Source of the DNA: Balneolaceae bacterium
Lineage (GTDB): Bacteria > Bacteroidota > Rhodothermia > Balneolales > Balneolaceae
NCBI GenBank assembly: GCA_017795005.1
Contig: CP051242.1
Span: 3,402,119 to 3,466,118 of the forward strand
Reading direction: 5' to 3'
Length of the DNA: 64,000 nucleotides
The notes beneath the pieces are model-generated. The model ran no database searches and was not told where the DNA came from. It saw only the letters and a list, made by a program, of their open reading frames with translations. Of this stretch, positions 10,501-18,544 are shown piece after piece. How positions within the stretch are numbered: position 1 is the first letter of the stretch; every line of letters starts with the position of its first letter. The position numbers and the translations under genes are program-made.

Positions 10501-10634
10501 GCTTTGAAGCAATTCAGCAAGAAGGGCACTATGGATTAAAAAATATTCATTCCCGAATCATAGAACTGGAAGGCACTTTTGAGGTTGAGAGCTCTGCGGA
10601 AGGAACTACGCTTCATCTTTGTTTCCCTAAGTGA
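7545..10634 (+). CDS. two-component sensor histidine kinase with periplasmic propeller (HisKA_3 type)
   Basis: After an N-terminal signal or anchor (about 20-42) come Reg_prop-type propeller repeats (about 45-690; units like GYLWFGTQDGLNRFDGY). A Y_Y_Y-type beta domain (about 700-780) and one membrane segment (about 790-815) follow. The cytoplasmic kinase has ERERISRDLHDTVG with the likely phospho-acceptor His844, then an N box (NLLRIIQEGIANSVKHS) and a GHKL ATPase G box (DNGKGFE). The DLHD form places it with NarX/DesK-like HisKA_3 kinases, which pair with LuxR-type regulators. Such a regulator follows at 10682. The ATG at 7545 has a weak AAGG upstream. A TTG at 7608 just before KYILLLISL would give a more typical signal peptide and may be the true start. 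Confidence 0.93.
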   Translation: MPYFRFNAFCVTYACSIHKLALKYILLLISLFLFLPDLATGQDYRFTHYDIEDGLSQNTVTDIFHDSEGYLWFGTQDGLNRFDGYEFSHYKHIRGDSASISDNYVWSITEDTFGNLWMCTRNGINRFDKNSQSFTSFELSVSSILSSIRIIDDVVWGVVNDGNIYRIPLNASPNILTNTIDDYLYTSLPEEFGFLQSIINHSNFGKIVLSNKGIILLDEDSSNFIATGVESFPLRSQHSMMIETKNEELYVGTSEGLFVYNHQAKKLDLTYPELGFQIRSIEYGPRQKLWVATADGIKILDEESVHVTGITPFNETATQDLTSADIHVIYKDHNETLWIGVDNKGLYKYDPAQEQFKFISQNTGLQSPIVWSIKQLEEDEYWIGTSDGISKIKLKPGVSFTSNVFARENLEEIAPLNVPEIRNKRINVIFSDENNTHWIGTHGDGIYLLNQNNIVKKHITFENEEVYSNQITSVVNLDGEFWVTTFGGIFLVDADYNFKERLSLPEHFSQYFFEVIKDSEQNLWLGSNNGFYRYETETRSFTLFPFSDTGKSPGFNFVNQIEENSDNTFWLATFGGGIDLFNPNSGTFKNYGEGEGLANNVVASIETDSKENVWIATNKGLSHFNLEHESFINFDSHNGIIFDEMAINASYQNEDGELFFGTANGLVIFNPDSISSPKNISAPVITKFEINYEDARQWQPGFESIRISPEDKVISFEFASLNQPNPHQMVYEFMVEGIDQYWIQTPASKRTATYSTLPYGENLFKVRVRNQFGVTSSETIIKLDALRPFWLSWWFLLTIIILVFAIVAGSIRAYYIHRLRMRLRKHEITEKVHEERERISRDLHDTVGTQLTHIISSLDNITYQSNLDKEEKQTLETLSDFARTTMQFLRETIWVINKNTIGIGEFIDRISDYTGKISSLENISISVVDKTFSSYLLHQFISMNLLRIIQEGIANSVKHSQATNLDIVFNEQANMFELTISDNGKGFEAIQQEGHYGLKNIHSRIIELEGTFEVESSAEGTTLHLCFPK

Positions 10635-10681
10635 TGGATATGAAAAATTGGTCTGAGGCTTAAGTTTAGCTAGATTCCGCC

Positions 10682-11326
10682 ATGCGAATACGAATTGGAT
10701 TGGTAGAAGACGATGAAAACCTGATCAAATCGACGAGTGCCAAACTCGGAATGTTTGAGGATGTCGACCTCGTATTCGTTGCAAAAAATGGAAATGAAGC
10801 CATTGAAGCCGTCCAAAACAATACTCCCGACATCATTTTGATGGATATCAACATGCCGGAAATGAACGGTATTGAAGCAACTGCACGCATCAAAAAAATT
10901 CAGCCTTTAATCAAAATCATCATCCACACGATTTTTGATGACAATGACAAAATTTTCGAATCTATACTGGCTGGATCTTCGGGTTATTTGCTTAAAGATG
11001 AGAGGCCTCAACAATTGCTTGATTCGCTGATTGAAGCAATGGAAGGCGGAGCTCCAATGAGCCGTAGCATTGCTTCTAAAACCTTGCAACTCATCCGAAG
11101 AAGCGCACTTGAAAAGCGGGAAGATTTTAATCTTACAAAAAGAGAGCTCGAAATCTTAAATGAACTTGCGAAGGGCCAGAACTATAATATGATCGCCGAA
11201 GAACTGTTCATCAGCCCAAAAACCGTTCGCAAGCACATCGAAAATATTTATCAAAAACTACAAGTTCATAATAAGATGGAGGCTGTACAGCTTGCACTAA
11301 AACATGGGATAATTGGAAGTGGTTAA
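10682..11326 (+). CDS. NarL/FixJ-family response regulator
   Basis: The 214-residue protein has a receiver domain (about 1-120) with acidic pair E9/D10/D11, phospho-acceptor D55 in LMDINMPEMNG, T/I and K positions further on (KDER near 102). The C-terminal LuxR-type HTH (about 150-210) has LTKRELEILNELAKGQNYN and the recognition-helix segment FISPKTVRKHIENI. It lies 47 bp after the kinase gene ending at 10634 and is almost surely its partner. The target genes are unknown. The nearest candidates are the CxxC genes downstream at 11396 and 11742. Confidence 0.95.
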   Translation: MRIRIGLVEDDENLIKSTSAKLGMFEDVDLVFVAKNGNEAIEAVQNNTPDIILMDINMPEMNGIEATARIKKIQPLIKIIIHTIFDDNDKIFESILAGSSGYLLKDERPQQLLDSLIEAMEGGAPMSRSIASKTLQLIRRSALEKREDFNLTKRELEILNELAKGQNYNMIAEELFISPKTVRKHIENIYQKLQVHNKMEAVQLALKHGIIGSG

Positions 11327-11395
11327 ACCAAATTGTTCAAGCTTCTTTAAAGGTGCTTATCTCATAAAAATTTTGTTCCTTTAAGCCTTATAGCT

Positions 11396-11638
11396 ATGGA
11401 ACTAACGCAAAGAAATAAATTAAGGGAATGCAGTTTTTGTGGTTCTCTAGAAGGAAAGCCCAGAATTGTAGGAAGGTTTATAGTAGAACTATCAGAAGTA
11501 ACTCATGATGGTAAAACCATGCTCGCCTGTCAGGCTTGTCGGGATAATCACTCCAATCTTACACCTGGCGGAAATCTTACTATTCAGCATTCTCATGTAT
11601 TAGAGCATATATCTAAGATTAAGGATATGGGGTTTTAA
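11396..11638 (+). CDS. CxxC-x29-CxxC mini-protein (copy 1)
   Basis: This 80-residue protein has two CxxC pairs, CSFC at residues 13-16 and CQAC later, separated by exactly 29 residues. Between them is the stretch EGKPRIVGRFIVELSEV. Three other proteins in this window (11742-12002, 23895-24059, 24389-24640) have the same spacing and the same EG...V.L.EV...ACQ.C pattern, so this is a real gene family. Four cysteines in two CxxC knuckles suggest a zinc ribbon or treble clef. That is inference from spacing. There is no signal peptide, so it is likely cytoplasmic. The leader (11327-11395) has a possible stem of TTAAAGG (11347-11353) with CCTTTAA (11379-11385), which alone is weak. The function is unknown. 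Confidence 0.8.
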   Translation: MELTQRNKLRECSFCGSLEGKPRIVGRFIVELSEVTHDGKTMLACQACRDNHSNLTPGGNLTIQHSHVLEHISKIKDMGF

Positions 11639-11666
11639 TCCTTTTCTTCTTAAAACACTTTTTCAC

Positions 11667-11684
11667 TCTACAAAAACTCTACAA
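11667..11684 (+). promoter_or_regulatory. 11-bp-period direct repeat, likely operator
   Basis: TCTACAA occurs twice, at 11667-11673 and 11678-11684, exactly one helical turn (11 bp) apart. The same arrangement occurs upstream of the two TPR-HTH regulator genes (16591-16608, 18545-18564). It sits 57 bp before the preferred GTG start of the 86-residue CxxC gene. This is read directly; its role as a protein-binding site is inference. Confidence 0.5.
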
Positions 11685-11741
11685 CTACTGCGTTTGCAGT
11701 CTCAATCCTATATCATAGTCGAAACTATAAAGATTGGTGCA

Positions 11742-12002
11742 GTGACTTTAATAGACGACTATAGAAAAAAAGAAGAATTTGAATCAGATAGATACTGTGA
11801 ATTTTGTAATGCACAGGAAGGCAAACTACGAATGGTAGGTAATTTTATCGTGGAACTATCTGAAATTGAACTTGATGAGGAAACAAGATTAGCTTGTCAA
11901 AGCTGTAAAATCAAACACAGAAATTTTGAAAAGGCAAAACAGAGTGCTCATCGAAATAACCGTTCCCTTTTAAGAAAACTTTTTTCCTACGGTCATAAAT
12001 AA
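11742..12002 (+). CDS. CxxC-x29-CxxC mini-protein (copy 2)
   Basis: Second member of the family, 86 residues from the GTG at 11742. The frame can be extended to a TTG at 11694 (102 residues), but the extension has no counterpart in the paralogues, and the shorter form matches their length of 80-83. It has CEFC and CQSC with 29 residues between, including EGKLRMVGNFIVELSE, nearly identical to copies 1 and 4. A basic tail ends in RSLLRKLFSYGHK, which resembles RSLLHFGFK at the end of copy 4. A zinc-binding, nucleic-acid- or protein-binding role is plausible but unproven. It lies 103 bp after copy 1, with the TCTACAA direct repeat in the gap, so it may have its own promoter. Confidence 0.78.
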   Translation: MTLIDDYRKKEEFESDRYCEFCNAQEGKLRMVGNFIVELSEIELDEETRLACQSCKIKHRNFEKAKQSAHRNNRSLLRKLFSYGHK

Positions 12003-12016
12003 TAAAGTAGCTCTTC

Positions 12017-12036
12017 ACTTTTAATACAATAAAAGT
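12017..12036 (+). terminator. weak hairpin after CxxC copy 2
   Basis: ACTTTTA (12017-12023) pairs with TAAAAGT (12030-12036) around a six-base loop, 14 bp after the stop of the CxxC gene. The stem is A/T-rich and there is no long T run, so termination is doubtful. Confidence 0.3.
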
Positions 12037-12067
12037 ATCTTGAAGATCATTTAATTGATCAAAACAG

Positions 12068-14902
12068 ATGATGCTTAGACAGCTTTCCTTTTTGTTCTTG
12101 CTTGCACTTGTGCCTCAATTCAATCTCATTGCTCAGGTTTCTTTTGGCGGACACCCTCCTTCCGTAAAATGGCTTCAAATCGATACAGATAATGTACGGG
12201 TTATTTATCCCGAAGGCAGATCGGAACAAGCAAAACGAATTGCTGGTCTTATCAATTATCTCCAAGAATATCATCTTGAAACGGTCGGGACAAGAACTAA
12301 GAAAATCGATCTTGTTCTTCAAACTAATCAGGTTATTAGCAATGGTTACGTAGGCCTTTCTCCATATCGCAGTGAGTTTTATGCCACTCCTTTTCAGAAT
12401 CATCAAATAGTTGGAACAGCAGATTGGCTGGACGAATTAGCAATTCATGAATACAGACACGCTTTACAGTTTTCCAATGCTAACAGAGGTGCAACCAAAG
12501 TTTTTCATGTTTTGCAGGGACAAGGAGGCTGGGCTGGTGCTATGTTTCTTTCTGTTCCAAACTGGTACCTCGAAGGCGATGCCGTAGTTAGCGAAACCGT
12601 GCTTACCAATAGCGGGCGTGGTCGGGTTCCGGAATTTTTTAAAGAACAAAGAGCGCTTCTTCTTAATGGAATTGATTACTCATACATGAAAGCCCGTAAT
12701 GGATCCTACAAAGATATTGTACCAAGTCATTACCCTCTTGGATATGCAATTACTAACTATGGTCGGAATCATTTCGGGCAGGATGTCTGGAAAAATATTC
12801 TTGCTGATGCAGGAGCTTACAAAACCATCATTTACCCTTTTTCGGGAGCAATGAATATACATACTGGAATGAGAGCTCCAACTATGTATAAAGCGGCCTA
12901 TTCGGAATTGAAAGAACAATGGAATAATGAGCTTCAAGAACTTTCACTGACAAAGCATAATAGCATCACTTCAAAACAAAAGACGGTAACTAATAACCAA
13001 AGTGCTCGCTTTTTGAAAGATGGATCTATAGTATTTCTACACTCAAGTTTTAAACAAACTCCCTCTATTCACCTGTTACATGAAGGGGCCCAAAAAAAGC
13101 TTACAGATATTGGCTCTTCTGTTGATTCTTATATCACGGAAAACAATAACCAACTTGCCTGGACTGAATATCAAAGAGATCCCAGATGGGGAAATTTGAA
13201 CTATACAAAAGTAATGCTCTATGATCTTAGATCAGGACTAAAACAAACTGTTGCTGAAAACACCAAATTGTTTTCTCCACAAATTTCAGGGGATGGTTCG
13301 CTAATTGTTGCAGCAAGATATACGTCTGAACTTGAACCGGATATTGTATTACTAAATACCGCTACAGGAAATATAGATCGTGTTCTTCAAAATTCTGAGC
13401 GTGATTTTATTTCTTACCCAAATTGGACTCATGACGATAACGCTATCATATATATTGCAAAACGGGGACATGAAATCGCCATTTATAGGTATGATCTTGT
13501 AACCAACAAAACTATTCCTCTAACAGAATGGACACATCATACCATTGGGAGTTTATCAGTAGGAAAAGACAGGGTTATATTTACCTCCTCATATTCGGGA
13601 ATCGACAATATATATTCTGTTGATCTAGATGGTAGTAAAATTATTACCCAGCTTACTTCAGCCAGAATCGGAGCATATCAGCCGGATATTTCAAGTGATG
13701 GTAAGACTATCATTTTTAGTGAGTTTACTGAAAAAGGATATGTATTAAGTTCTTTAGACATATCTGACGCTTTACAAAAAAAGATCACCCCAGAAGAGCC
13801 TGTTGAAATGGAGAGATTCAATATTCAATTGGCTGAATATGAAGAAAATATTCTTGATAAAATCCCGGAATCTGATTTTGAATCTAAACCTTATAAGCGC
13901 TTTCTTAAAGGTACTAAGTTACATGATTGGGGAGTTTCGGGTGGAGACAGCGAAGTTTACGGCAGACTTGGGTTCGCAAATATCCTAAATGATTTCAATA
14001 CCTTCTTATATGGTGGTTATAATCAAAATGAAGAGGCATTTCGATATGGAGTTGGAATTCAGTATTGGAAGTATTTTACCGGGTTAAATTTTTCTGCCTT
14101 TAATTCTCTAAGGGGAACAGTTGCTGAGGGGCGTACAGATTCTACGATTTTTATAAGAGGTGATGTTTTTGAAGAGAATAAAATCAGTGCCGGTTTTACT
14201 ATTCCATTAGTATATCAAAGAGGGAACTTCACAACTGGTTTTACAGCAAATGTTAATTTTGCTAACTATCGGCTTGGAAACACTTTCTCATTTGAAAATG
14301 AAAAAGCATCACTTACTTCGTTTGAAACCCAGATCACTTTTTATAATCTGAGAAGAAGAGCTCTTCAAAATGTTCAGTCCAGGCTTGGACAGTATATTCT
14401 CTTTTCGCATTCCACATCATTAACTGAACTTTCCGGAAAGGTTTTTAATATTCAAGCCGGACTCTATTTACCTGGAATTGGATTAAATCATGGTATTTTG
14501 ATTGAAGCAGAGTATCAAAAAGAGCTGCTTACCAATTCGTATCAATATGCAGATTTTTTTAATTACGCCCGGGGATATCCATACCGACCTAATGATTATG
14601 CCCAAAGGATATCTTTTAATTACCAGCTACCACTTCTGTATCCTGATTGGGGCTTTTTCAATTTTGCATATTTCAAGCGGGTTAGATTGAATGCGTTTAG
14701 TGACTTAGCAAAACTTGAATATGAAAACTTTCCACCACGTTTTGATGTTGCACAAGCTTCTTTTGGAGGAGAGTTAATGATTGATACTATTATGTTGAAT
14801 GTACTGCCTGTTACATTCATACTTCGTCAAAGCTTTTTACCTGATGCATTTCCCGGGGAACCTACTTCAAATTTTGATTTCTTTATCTCAATTTCTCTTT
14901 AG
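12068..14902 (+). CDS. exported TolB-like propeller protein with HExxH peptidase-like domain
   Basis: A signal peptide (about 1-22, ending LIAQ) is followed by a domain with HEYRH at residues 127-131 and WYLEGDAVVSE, whose Glu169 could be the third metal ligand of a gluzincin-type zinc site. The middle (about 310-600) contains TolB/WD40-like beta-propeller units, such as SPQISGDGSLIVAARY and YQPDISSDGKTIIFSE. The C-terminal 300 residues are rich in alternating aromatic strands and end FDFFISISL, consistent with an outer-membrane beta-barrel-like segment. Length is normal for this Bacteroidota family. The substrate is unknown, and activity is inferred only from HExxH. Its stop overlaps the stop of the convergent TPR-HTH gene by 4 bp. 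Confidence 0.85.
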   Translation: MMLRQLSFLFLLALVPQFNLIAQVSFGGHPPSVKWLQIDTDNVRVIYPEGRSEQAKRIAGLINYLQEYHLETVGTRTKKIDLVLQTNQVISNGYVGLSPYRSEFYATPFQNHQIVGTADWLDELAIHEYRHALQFSNANRGATKVFHVLQGQGGWAGAMFLSVPNWYLEGDAVVSETVLTNSGRGRVPEFFKEQRALLLNGIDYSYMKARNGSYKDIVPSHYPLGYAITNYGRNHFGQDVWKNILADAGAYKTIIYPFSGAMNIHTGMRAPTMYKAAYSELKEQWNNELQELSLTKHNSITSKQKTVTNNQSARFLKDGSIVFLHSSFKQTPSIHLLHEGAQKKLTDIGSSVDSYITENNNQLAWTEYQRDPRWGNLNYTKVMLYDLRSGLKQTVAENTKLFSPQISGDGSLIVAARYTSELEPDIVLLNTATGNIDRVLQNSERDFISYPNWTHDDNAIIYIAKRGHEIAIYRYDLVTNKTIPLTEWTHHTIGSLSVGKDRVIFTSSYSGIDNIYSVDLDGSKIITQLTSARIGAYQPDISSDGKTIIFSEFTEKGYVLSSLDISDALQKKITPEEPVEMERFNIQLAEYEENILDKIPESDFESKPYKRFLKGTKLHDWGVSGGDSEVYGRLGFANILNDFNTFLYGGYNQNEEAFRYGVGIQYWKYFTGLNFSAFNSLRGTVAEGRTDSTIFIRGDVFEENKISAGFTIPLVYQRGNFTTGFTANVNFANYRLGNTFSFENEKASLTSFETQITFYNLRRRALQNVQSRLGQYILFSHSTSLTELSGKVFNIQAGLYLPGIGLNHGILIEAEYQKELLTNSYQYADFFNYARGYPYRPNDYAQRISFNYQLPLLYPDWGFFNFAYFKRVRLNAFSDLAKLEYENFPPRFDVAQASFGGELMIDTIMLNVLPVTFILRQSFLPDAFPGEPTSNFDFFISISL

Positions 14903-16509
14903 CCTAGTTTTTTCAGGTATTGTACCAAATCCTCTTCAGCTGCCAGGCTCAGTTTCTTTTTAAGACGGTATCTTGCCTGAGTAACACTCTTGGCGTTAAT
15001 TCCGATTATATTTCCTATTTCTTTATTAGACAAATCCATTTGCACCAACGAAGCCAGTCTCCTCTCCCCTTTTGTAAGTGATTCTGTTTCCTGATCCAGC
15101 TTTCTGAAGAAACCACTGTTAATTTGCTCTATCTTATTAAAGAGTTGATCCTCATCTTCTGTTAATTTCACATTTTGTCTTAATGAATCGATTAAAGAAT
15201 TCATCTCTTTCTTCGAATCAAAGGTCTTTAGCTCTTTGGTAAAAGACTTAAGCTTTTCTATTACTTCACTTATAAAAGAATCCTTTTCATTTATGAGAAG
15301 TCCATAGTTTTCTAATTCTTTTTGAATACTCTGAATTTCAAGCGCCTTTTCCCGTTCCTTTCGTTTTGTTTGTTGCCAGTAAATTATACTTCCAATAGTT
15401 ATAAAAAAGATTGCAACAACAATAGCTATTAACGTCTTTAATCGTGCTTCTTTATTTTCGGCTTCGAGCAGTAATATTTCCTGCTCTTTCTTTTCTGTCT
15501 CATACTTTTGCTGCGCATTTACCAGTTCCTGTTGAGTTGAAATATTGATAATACTATCGCTAAAAGACTTATACAGTTCATGGTGATAAAGCGCGGAATC
15601 TAAAGCCCCCGTTTCCTGAAAGGTGACGTAAAGTAGTTGATGAGCATCTCTTATAAGTGGAAGCGAATTTACCTGATAGGCAAGCTGACGAGATTTAGAA
15701 GCAAACTCACCTGCTTCTTTAAAACTATTTTGTTCTCTGTATATCGAAGAAATATCTCCGTAAATATCTGCTAGCCCATATACATTATTGAATTTCTCAT
15801 CTATTTCCATGGCTCTGGTAGCAAATATCAGTGCGGAATCCAGTTTCCCTTCACGCTGATAAATAAGACCTATATTCGTTAAGTCAGTACTCATCCTGAT
15901 AGAGTCTTTTATTTCTTCCCGAATCTTCAGCGACTGCAAGTAGTTATTTTTTGCTGAATCAAAATCTCTCTGCTGATAATTGATGCTGCCAATGGTACTG
16001 ATTGCAATAGCAGCAGACTGTAAGTCCCCGGATTCTTCAAAATAAGAAAGAGATTCTTCGTAGTAGTTTATTGCTGTATCATATTGCCCGTTGGTATAAT
16101 AAGTATATCCCATCATTCCAATTACTCTTCCCTTAAAATCTACTTCATTCGAAGCATCCAGATTTTGATAGGCTTCTTCTAAATATCCAATCGCTTGATC
16201 AGACTCCCCTTTTACTGCATGATACCTGCCAAGGTGATAAAGTGACCGTAATTTAAAATTGTCGTTGTTTTGAAGGTCTGCGAATTCTTTAAATTCAACA
16301 GCAAAATAGTGCATACTGTCAATATCAACCCGCATATAATTATCCAGTAAGGTCTGATAGATTCTACTTTTTTCCAGAGGAGTATTTTCCTCTTCAAGCA
16401 TTCCCTTAAGCTGGTGAATTGAATAATCATTGAATGATTCTTGAGCAGTAATACTGCCCCAAAAAAGAAATATGGCAAGTACTAAAATTCTATTTACCCA
16501 GATGAACAT
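14899..16509 (-). CDS. membrane-tethered TPR regulator with LuxR-type HTH (paralogue 1)
   Basis: The 536-residue protein has a signal or anchor segment (about 1-22) and tetratricopeptide repeats (about 60-330; units like IGMMGYTYYTNGQYDTAINYY). One membrane helix follows (about 356-377), then a coiled-coil linker, then a LuxR-like HTH (about 483-530: LTKGERRLASLVQMDLSNKE, KSVTQARYRLKKKL). This layout predicts an exported sensory part and a cytoplasmic DNA-binding part on one chain, a one-component membrane regulator. A paralogue of the same order is at 16838-18508. Upstream lie TCTACAA/TTGTAGA direct repeats (16519-16536, 16591-16608), which could be autoregulatory. The ligand and regulon are unknown. 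Confidence 0.9.
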   Translation of the reverse strand: MFIWVNRILVLAIFLFWGSITAQESFNDYSIHQLKGMLEEENTPLEKSRIYQTLLDNYMRVDIDSMHYFAVEFKEFADLQNNDNFKLRSLYHLGRYHAVKGESDQAIGYLEEAYQNLDASNEVDFKGRVIGMMGYTYYTNGQYDTAINYYEESLSYFEESGDLQSAAIAISTIGSINYQQRDFDSAKNNYLQSLKIREEIKDSIRMSTDLTNIGLIYQREGKLDSALIFATRAMEIDEKFNNVYGLADIYGDISSIYREQNSFKEAGEFASKSRQLAYQVNSLPLIRDAHQLLYVTFQETGALDSALYHHELYKSFSDSIINISTQQELVNAQQKYETEKKEQEILLLEAENKEARLKTLIAIVVAIFFITIGSIIYWQQTKRKEREKALEIQSIQKELENYGLLINEKDSFISEVIEKLKSFTKELKTFDSKKEMNSLIDSLRQNVKLTEDEDQLFNKIEQINSGFFRKLDQETESLTKGERRLASLVQMDLSNKEIGNIIGINAKSVTQARYRLKKKLSLAAEEDLVQYLKKLG

Positions 16510-16518
16510 CGAAGTGTT

Positions 16519-16536
16519 TTGTAGATTGTTTGTATA
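16519..16536 (-). promoter_or_regulatory. 11-bp-period direct repeat, likely operator
   Basis: On the minus strand this reads TATACAA-N4-TCTACAA (plus strand TTGTAGA at 16519-16525 and TTGTATA at 16530-16536), 10 bp upstream of the TPR-HTH gene start. The half-sites match those at 16591-16608 in the opposite orientation. A binding site is inferred from recurrence. Confidence 0.4.
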
Positions 16537-16590
16537 CCTTAAAGCTAATATTACTTTCAGAAATAGGACGAATTTTTTTTTAGATAGACA

Positions 16591-16608
16591 TCTACAAAAG
16601 GTCTACAA
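16591..16608 (+). promoter_or_regulatory. 11-bp-period direct repeat, likely operator
   Basis: TCTACAA at 16591-16597 and again at 16602-16608, 11 bp apart, in the region between the TPR-HTH gene start (16509) and the candidate RNA. The spacing and half-site are the same as at 11667-11684. Confidence 0.5.
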
Positions 16609-16647
16609 CAACTTTTAGAGGCTTTCATTTATTTATACTTGTTCACC

Positions 16648-16833
16648 CTATATAAAAAGCCTTTATGGGATTTACCATTACCTTAAGCTAATCCCATAAA
16701 TACCCCGTGAGTGTTTTGGATGAATCTGAATACTCTCCTTTTAAGAAACTAAATAGCGTAAGCTACTTAGCAGTAATAACTACTGACCAGACAAGTAAAA
16801 GCTCCCGACTTTCAATAAAGCGGGGCTTTTTTT
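16648..16833 (+). ncRNA. candidate structured RNA, copy A, with its own terminator
   Basis: This fills most of the 328-bp gap 16510-16837 between two minus-strand genes. A TATACTTG box at 16634-16641 (close to the TAnnTTTG -7 form) could give a start near 16648. A perfect 11-bp stem pairs 16662-16672 with 16690-16700. The core from 16681 aligns with copy B (24644-24801): CCTTAA..TAA.CCCAT, GT.AGT, a TTGGA-TGAA-TCTGA hairpin (B: TCGGA-TGGC-TCCGA), GAAACTA, a central hairpin TAGC-GTAA-GCTA, then TTAGCAGTAATAACTACT, and a terminator. In copy B the central hairpin has a different sequence but still pairs, which supports RNA structure. No open reading frame of note is seen. The exact start is uncertain. 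Confidence 0.55.
16798..16833 (+). terminator. rho-independent terminator of candidate RNA copy A
   Basis: AAAGC-T-CCCG pairs with CGGGGCTTT, extended inside by CTTT-CAAT-AAAG, followed by seven T (16827-16833). It ends 4 bp before the stop of the convergent TPR-HTH gene and points to transcription on the plus strand, where no protein gene exists. Confidence 0.8.
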
Positions 16834-16837
16834 ATTT

Positions 16838-18508
16838 TTAAACCTCATTCAAAATCTCCAATAGATCTTCTTCAGGATTAAGGTTCATTTTCTTTCTAAG
16901 CCGGTACCTGCTCTGCTCCACACTTTTAGGTTCTATATTAAAAATACTTGCTATTTCTTTAGAGCTTAAATTTAATCTTATTAGAGCCGCTAAACGCTCA
17001 TCTCTTTCTGTGAGATCAGGAAAACGCTCTTTTAATTCCATGAAGAAACCAGAACATACCTGATTGACCCTGAACTCAAGTTCCTCCCTGTCTTTATTCA
17101 GTGTTATATTTTGAAGAATTTTCATTTCCATTCTGGTGAGTTCTCTTCGCATTTCAGTTGGATCAGAGTCAAACTTAACACTATGAATTTGCTCCTTTAC
17201 TTGTTCAAGGCAATCATTTTTTTCTGCAATGTGGAGCGCATAATTTGTCAGTTCCTTTTGAACATGTTCTGATCTTAACTTTTCATTTTCTAATTCCTCC
17301 AGTGCTAATTTCCGTTTGGATTCGGATAGCTGGCGATCTTTCTCTTTGAGTTCTAGTTCTTTTCTCTTTTTAAATATTGTTCTCCAAAAAACCAGCACTA
17401 CTATTAACAATGTGGAACCAAGTATCACGGAGATCAAAACAACACGGGTTTTCTGAAGCTCATTTAGAGAGGCAAGTAACTCGATTTCTTTCTCTCGTTT
17501 CTCTGCCTCGTTCTTTTCTCTTTGTTCAATCAAAATCTCTCTGCTGCTCTCGCTAATCACACTATCACTATAAGCTTTATACTGAATAAAATTTTCCAAA
17601 GCTTTTTTGAAATCTCCCATAGCTTCATACACCATAAATAGTGCTTCGTACGATTCACTCAATAATTGATAAGAACTGTATTCTTTTGACAATTCCAATG
17701 CATTCTCAGCGTAACTTAAAGCGATATCATAGTTTCCCAGTCGGATGTGTAATTTTGATAATTCCTCATATGAACCAATCCTTTTTTGAATTGCACCCGT
17801 GTTCTCATCTATCTCCAAAGCTCTCTCCAAAAAAATAAGTGCTGAATCAAGTTGGTTTTTATTCTCATAAATCAATGCCAGATTCTTTATATCAGATGTC
17901 ATTAATACTGAGTCCTTCAAACCCTCTTTAATAGCCAGAGACCTAAGGTAATACTGCTTTGCCGTTTCATCATCTTCTTTTTGATAATAAATACTTCCAA
18001 TCGTGCTTAAAGCAATTGCAACAGGGCGTTGAGCCTCTGCCCGTTCAAAGTATGGAATAGATTCCTGGTAATATTCTATAGCAGAGTCAAATTGGTCATT
18101 GGTGTAGTAAACGTACCCAATCATACCGATAACTCTTCCTGCCATAGCCTCATCAGTTCGTTTGGAAGTCAGCTCCCTCGCAATCTTAAAATGTTTGATT
18201 GCTTCATTAGCTACCCCTTTTACAGCATAGTATCTACCCAGGTGATAATGAGCTCTGAGTTGATATTCAGAATCTCCTGTTTCTTCAGCAAATTCTAAAA
18301 AGTCCTCTGCATATAGGTACATCGTATCGAGATCAATATTTCTGTACCTACTTATTAGCCAGCCGTAGATTTCTTCTAATTGCCTTTCATCCTCTACAGC
18401 TTCTAAGGCTGCTACTAATTCTTGTGTCGAATATTCGGAATATTGTGAAAATATCGATTGCGTACTAACCACTACTATGATTAATACGAGTGTAATAGCT
18501 CTCTTCAT
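16838..18508 (-). CDS. membrane-tethered TPR regulator with LuxR-type HTH (paralogue 2)
   Basis: This 556-residue paralogue of the preceding gene has the same order. It has a signal peptide (about 1-21, ending SIFSQ), TPRs (about 60-330; for example IGMIGYVYYTNDQFDSAIEYY), a membrane helix (about 353-376), a long charged coiled coil (about 380-450), and a C-terminal LuxR-like HTH (about 500-545: LTERDERLAALIRLNLSSKE, KSVEQSRYRLRKKM). The two proteins share many residues in both TPR and HTH parts, so they arose by duplication. Upstream, CCCCTACAG is repeated at 18545-18553 and 18556-18564 with an 11-bp period, a variant of the motif near paralogue 1. They may sense different ligands but share targets; that is inference. 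Confidence 0.9.
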   Translation of the reverse strand: MKRAITLVLIIVVVSTQSIFSQYSEYSTQELVAALEAVEDERQLEEIYGWLISRYRNIDLDTMYLYAEDFLEFAEETGDSEYQLRAHYHLGRYYAVKGVANEAIKHFKIARELTSKRTDEAMAGRVIGMIGYVYYTNDQFDSAIEYYQESIPYFERAEAQRPVAIALSTIGSIYYQKEDDETAKQYYLRSLAIKEGLKDSVLMTSDIKNLALIYENKNQLDSALIFLERALEIDENTGAIQKRIGSYEELSKLHIRLGNYDIALSYAENALELSKEYSSYQLLSESYEALFMVYEAMGDFKKALENFIQYKAYSDSVISESSREILIEQREKNEAEKREKEIELLASLNELQKTRVVLISVILGSTLLIVVLVFWRTIFKKRKELELKEKDRQLSESKRKLALEELENEKLRSEHVQKELTNYALHIAEKNDCLEQVKEQIHSVKFDSDPTEMRRELTRMEMKILQNITLNKDREELEFRVNQVCSGFFMELKERFPDLTERDERLAALIRLNLSSKEIASIFNIEPKSVEQSRYRLRKKMNLNPEEDLLEILNEV

Positions 18509-18544
18509 TGCTCTTAATTTTAATTATAGCAAGTGTAAAGGACA

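Noticed and set aside
7608-10634. TTG at 7608 as the definite kinase start
   Set aside because: It would give a neat signal peptide, but there is no Shine-Dalgarno sequence before it and the ATG at 7545 has a weak one. Left as an alternative.
11347-11385. Possible riboswitch-like stem before CxxC copy 1 (TTAAAGG/CCTTTAA)
   Set aside because: A single 7-bp A/T-rich stem with no match to the leaders of the other copies; likely chance.
12059-12406. Minus-strand open frame of 115 codons
   Set aside because: It is antisense to the signal peptide and N-terminal domain of the TolB-like protein; no supporting start or product features.
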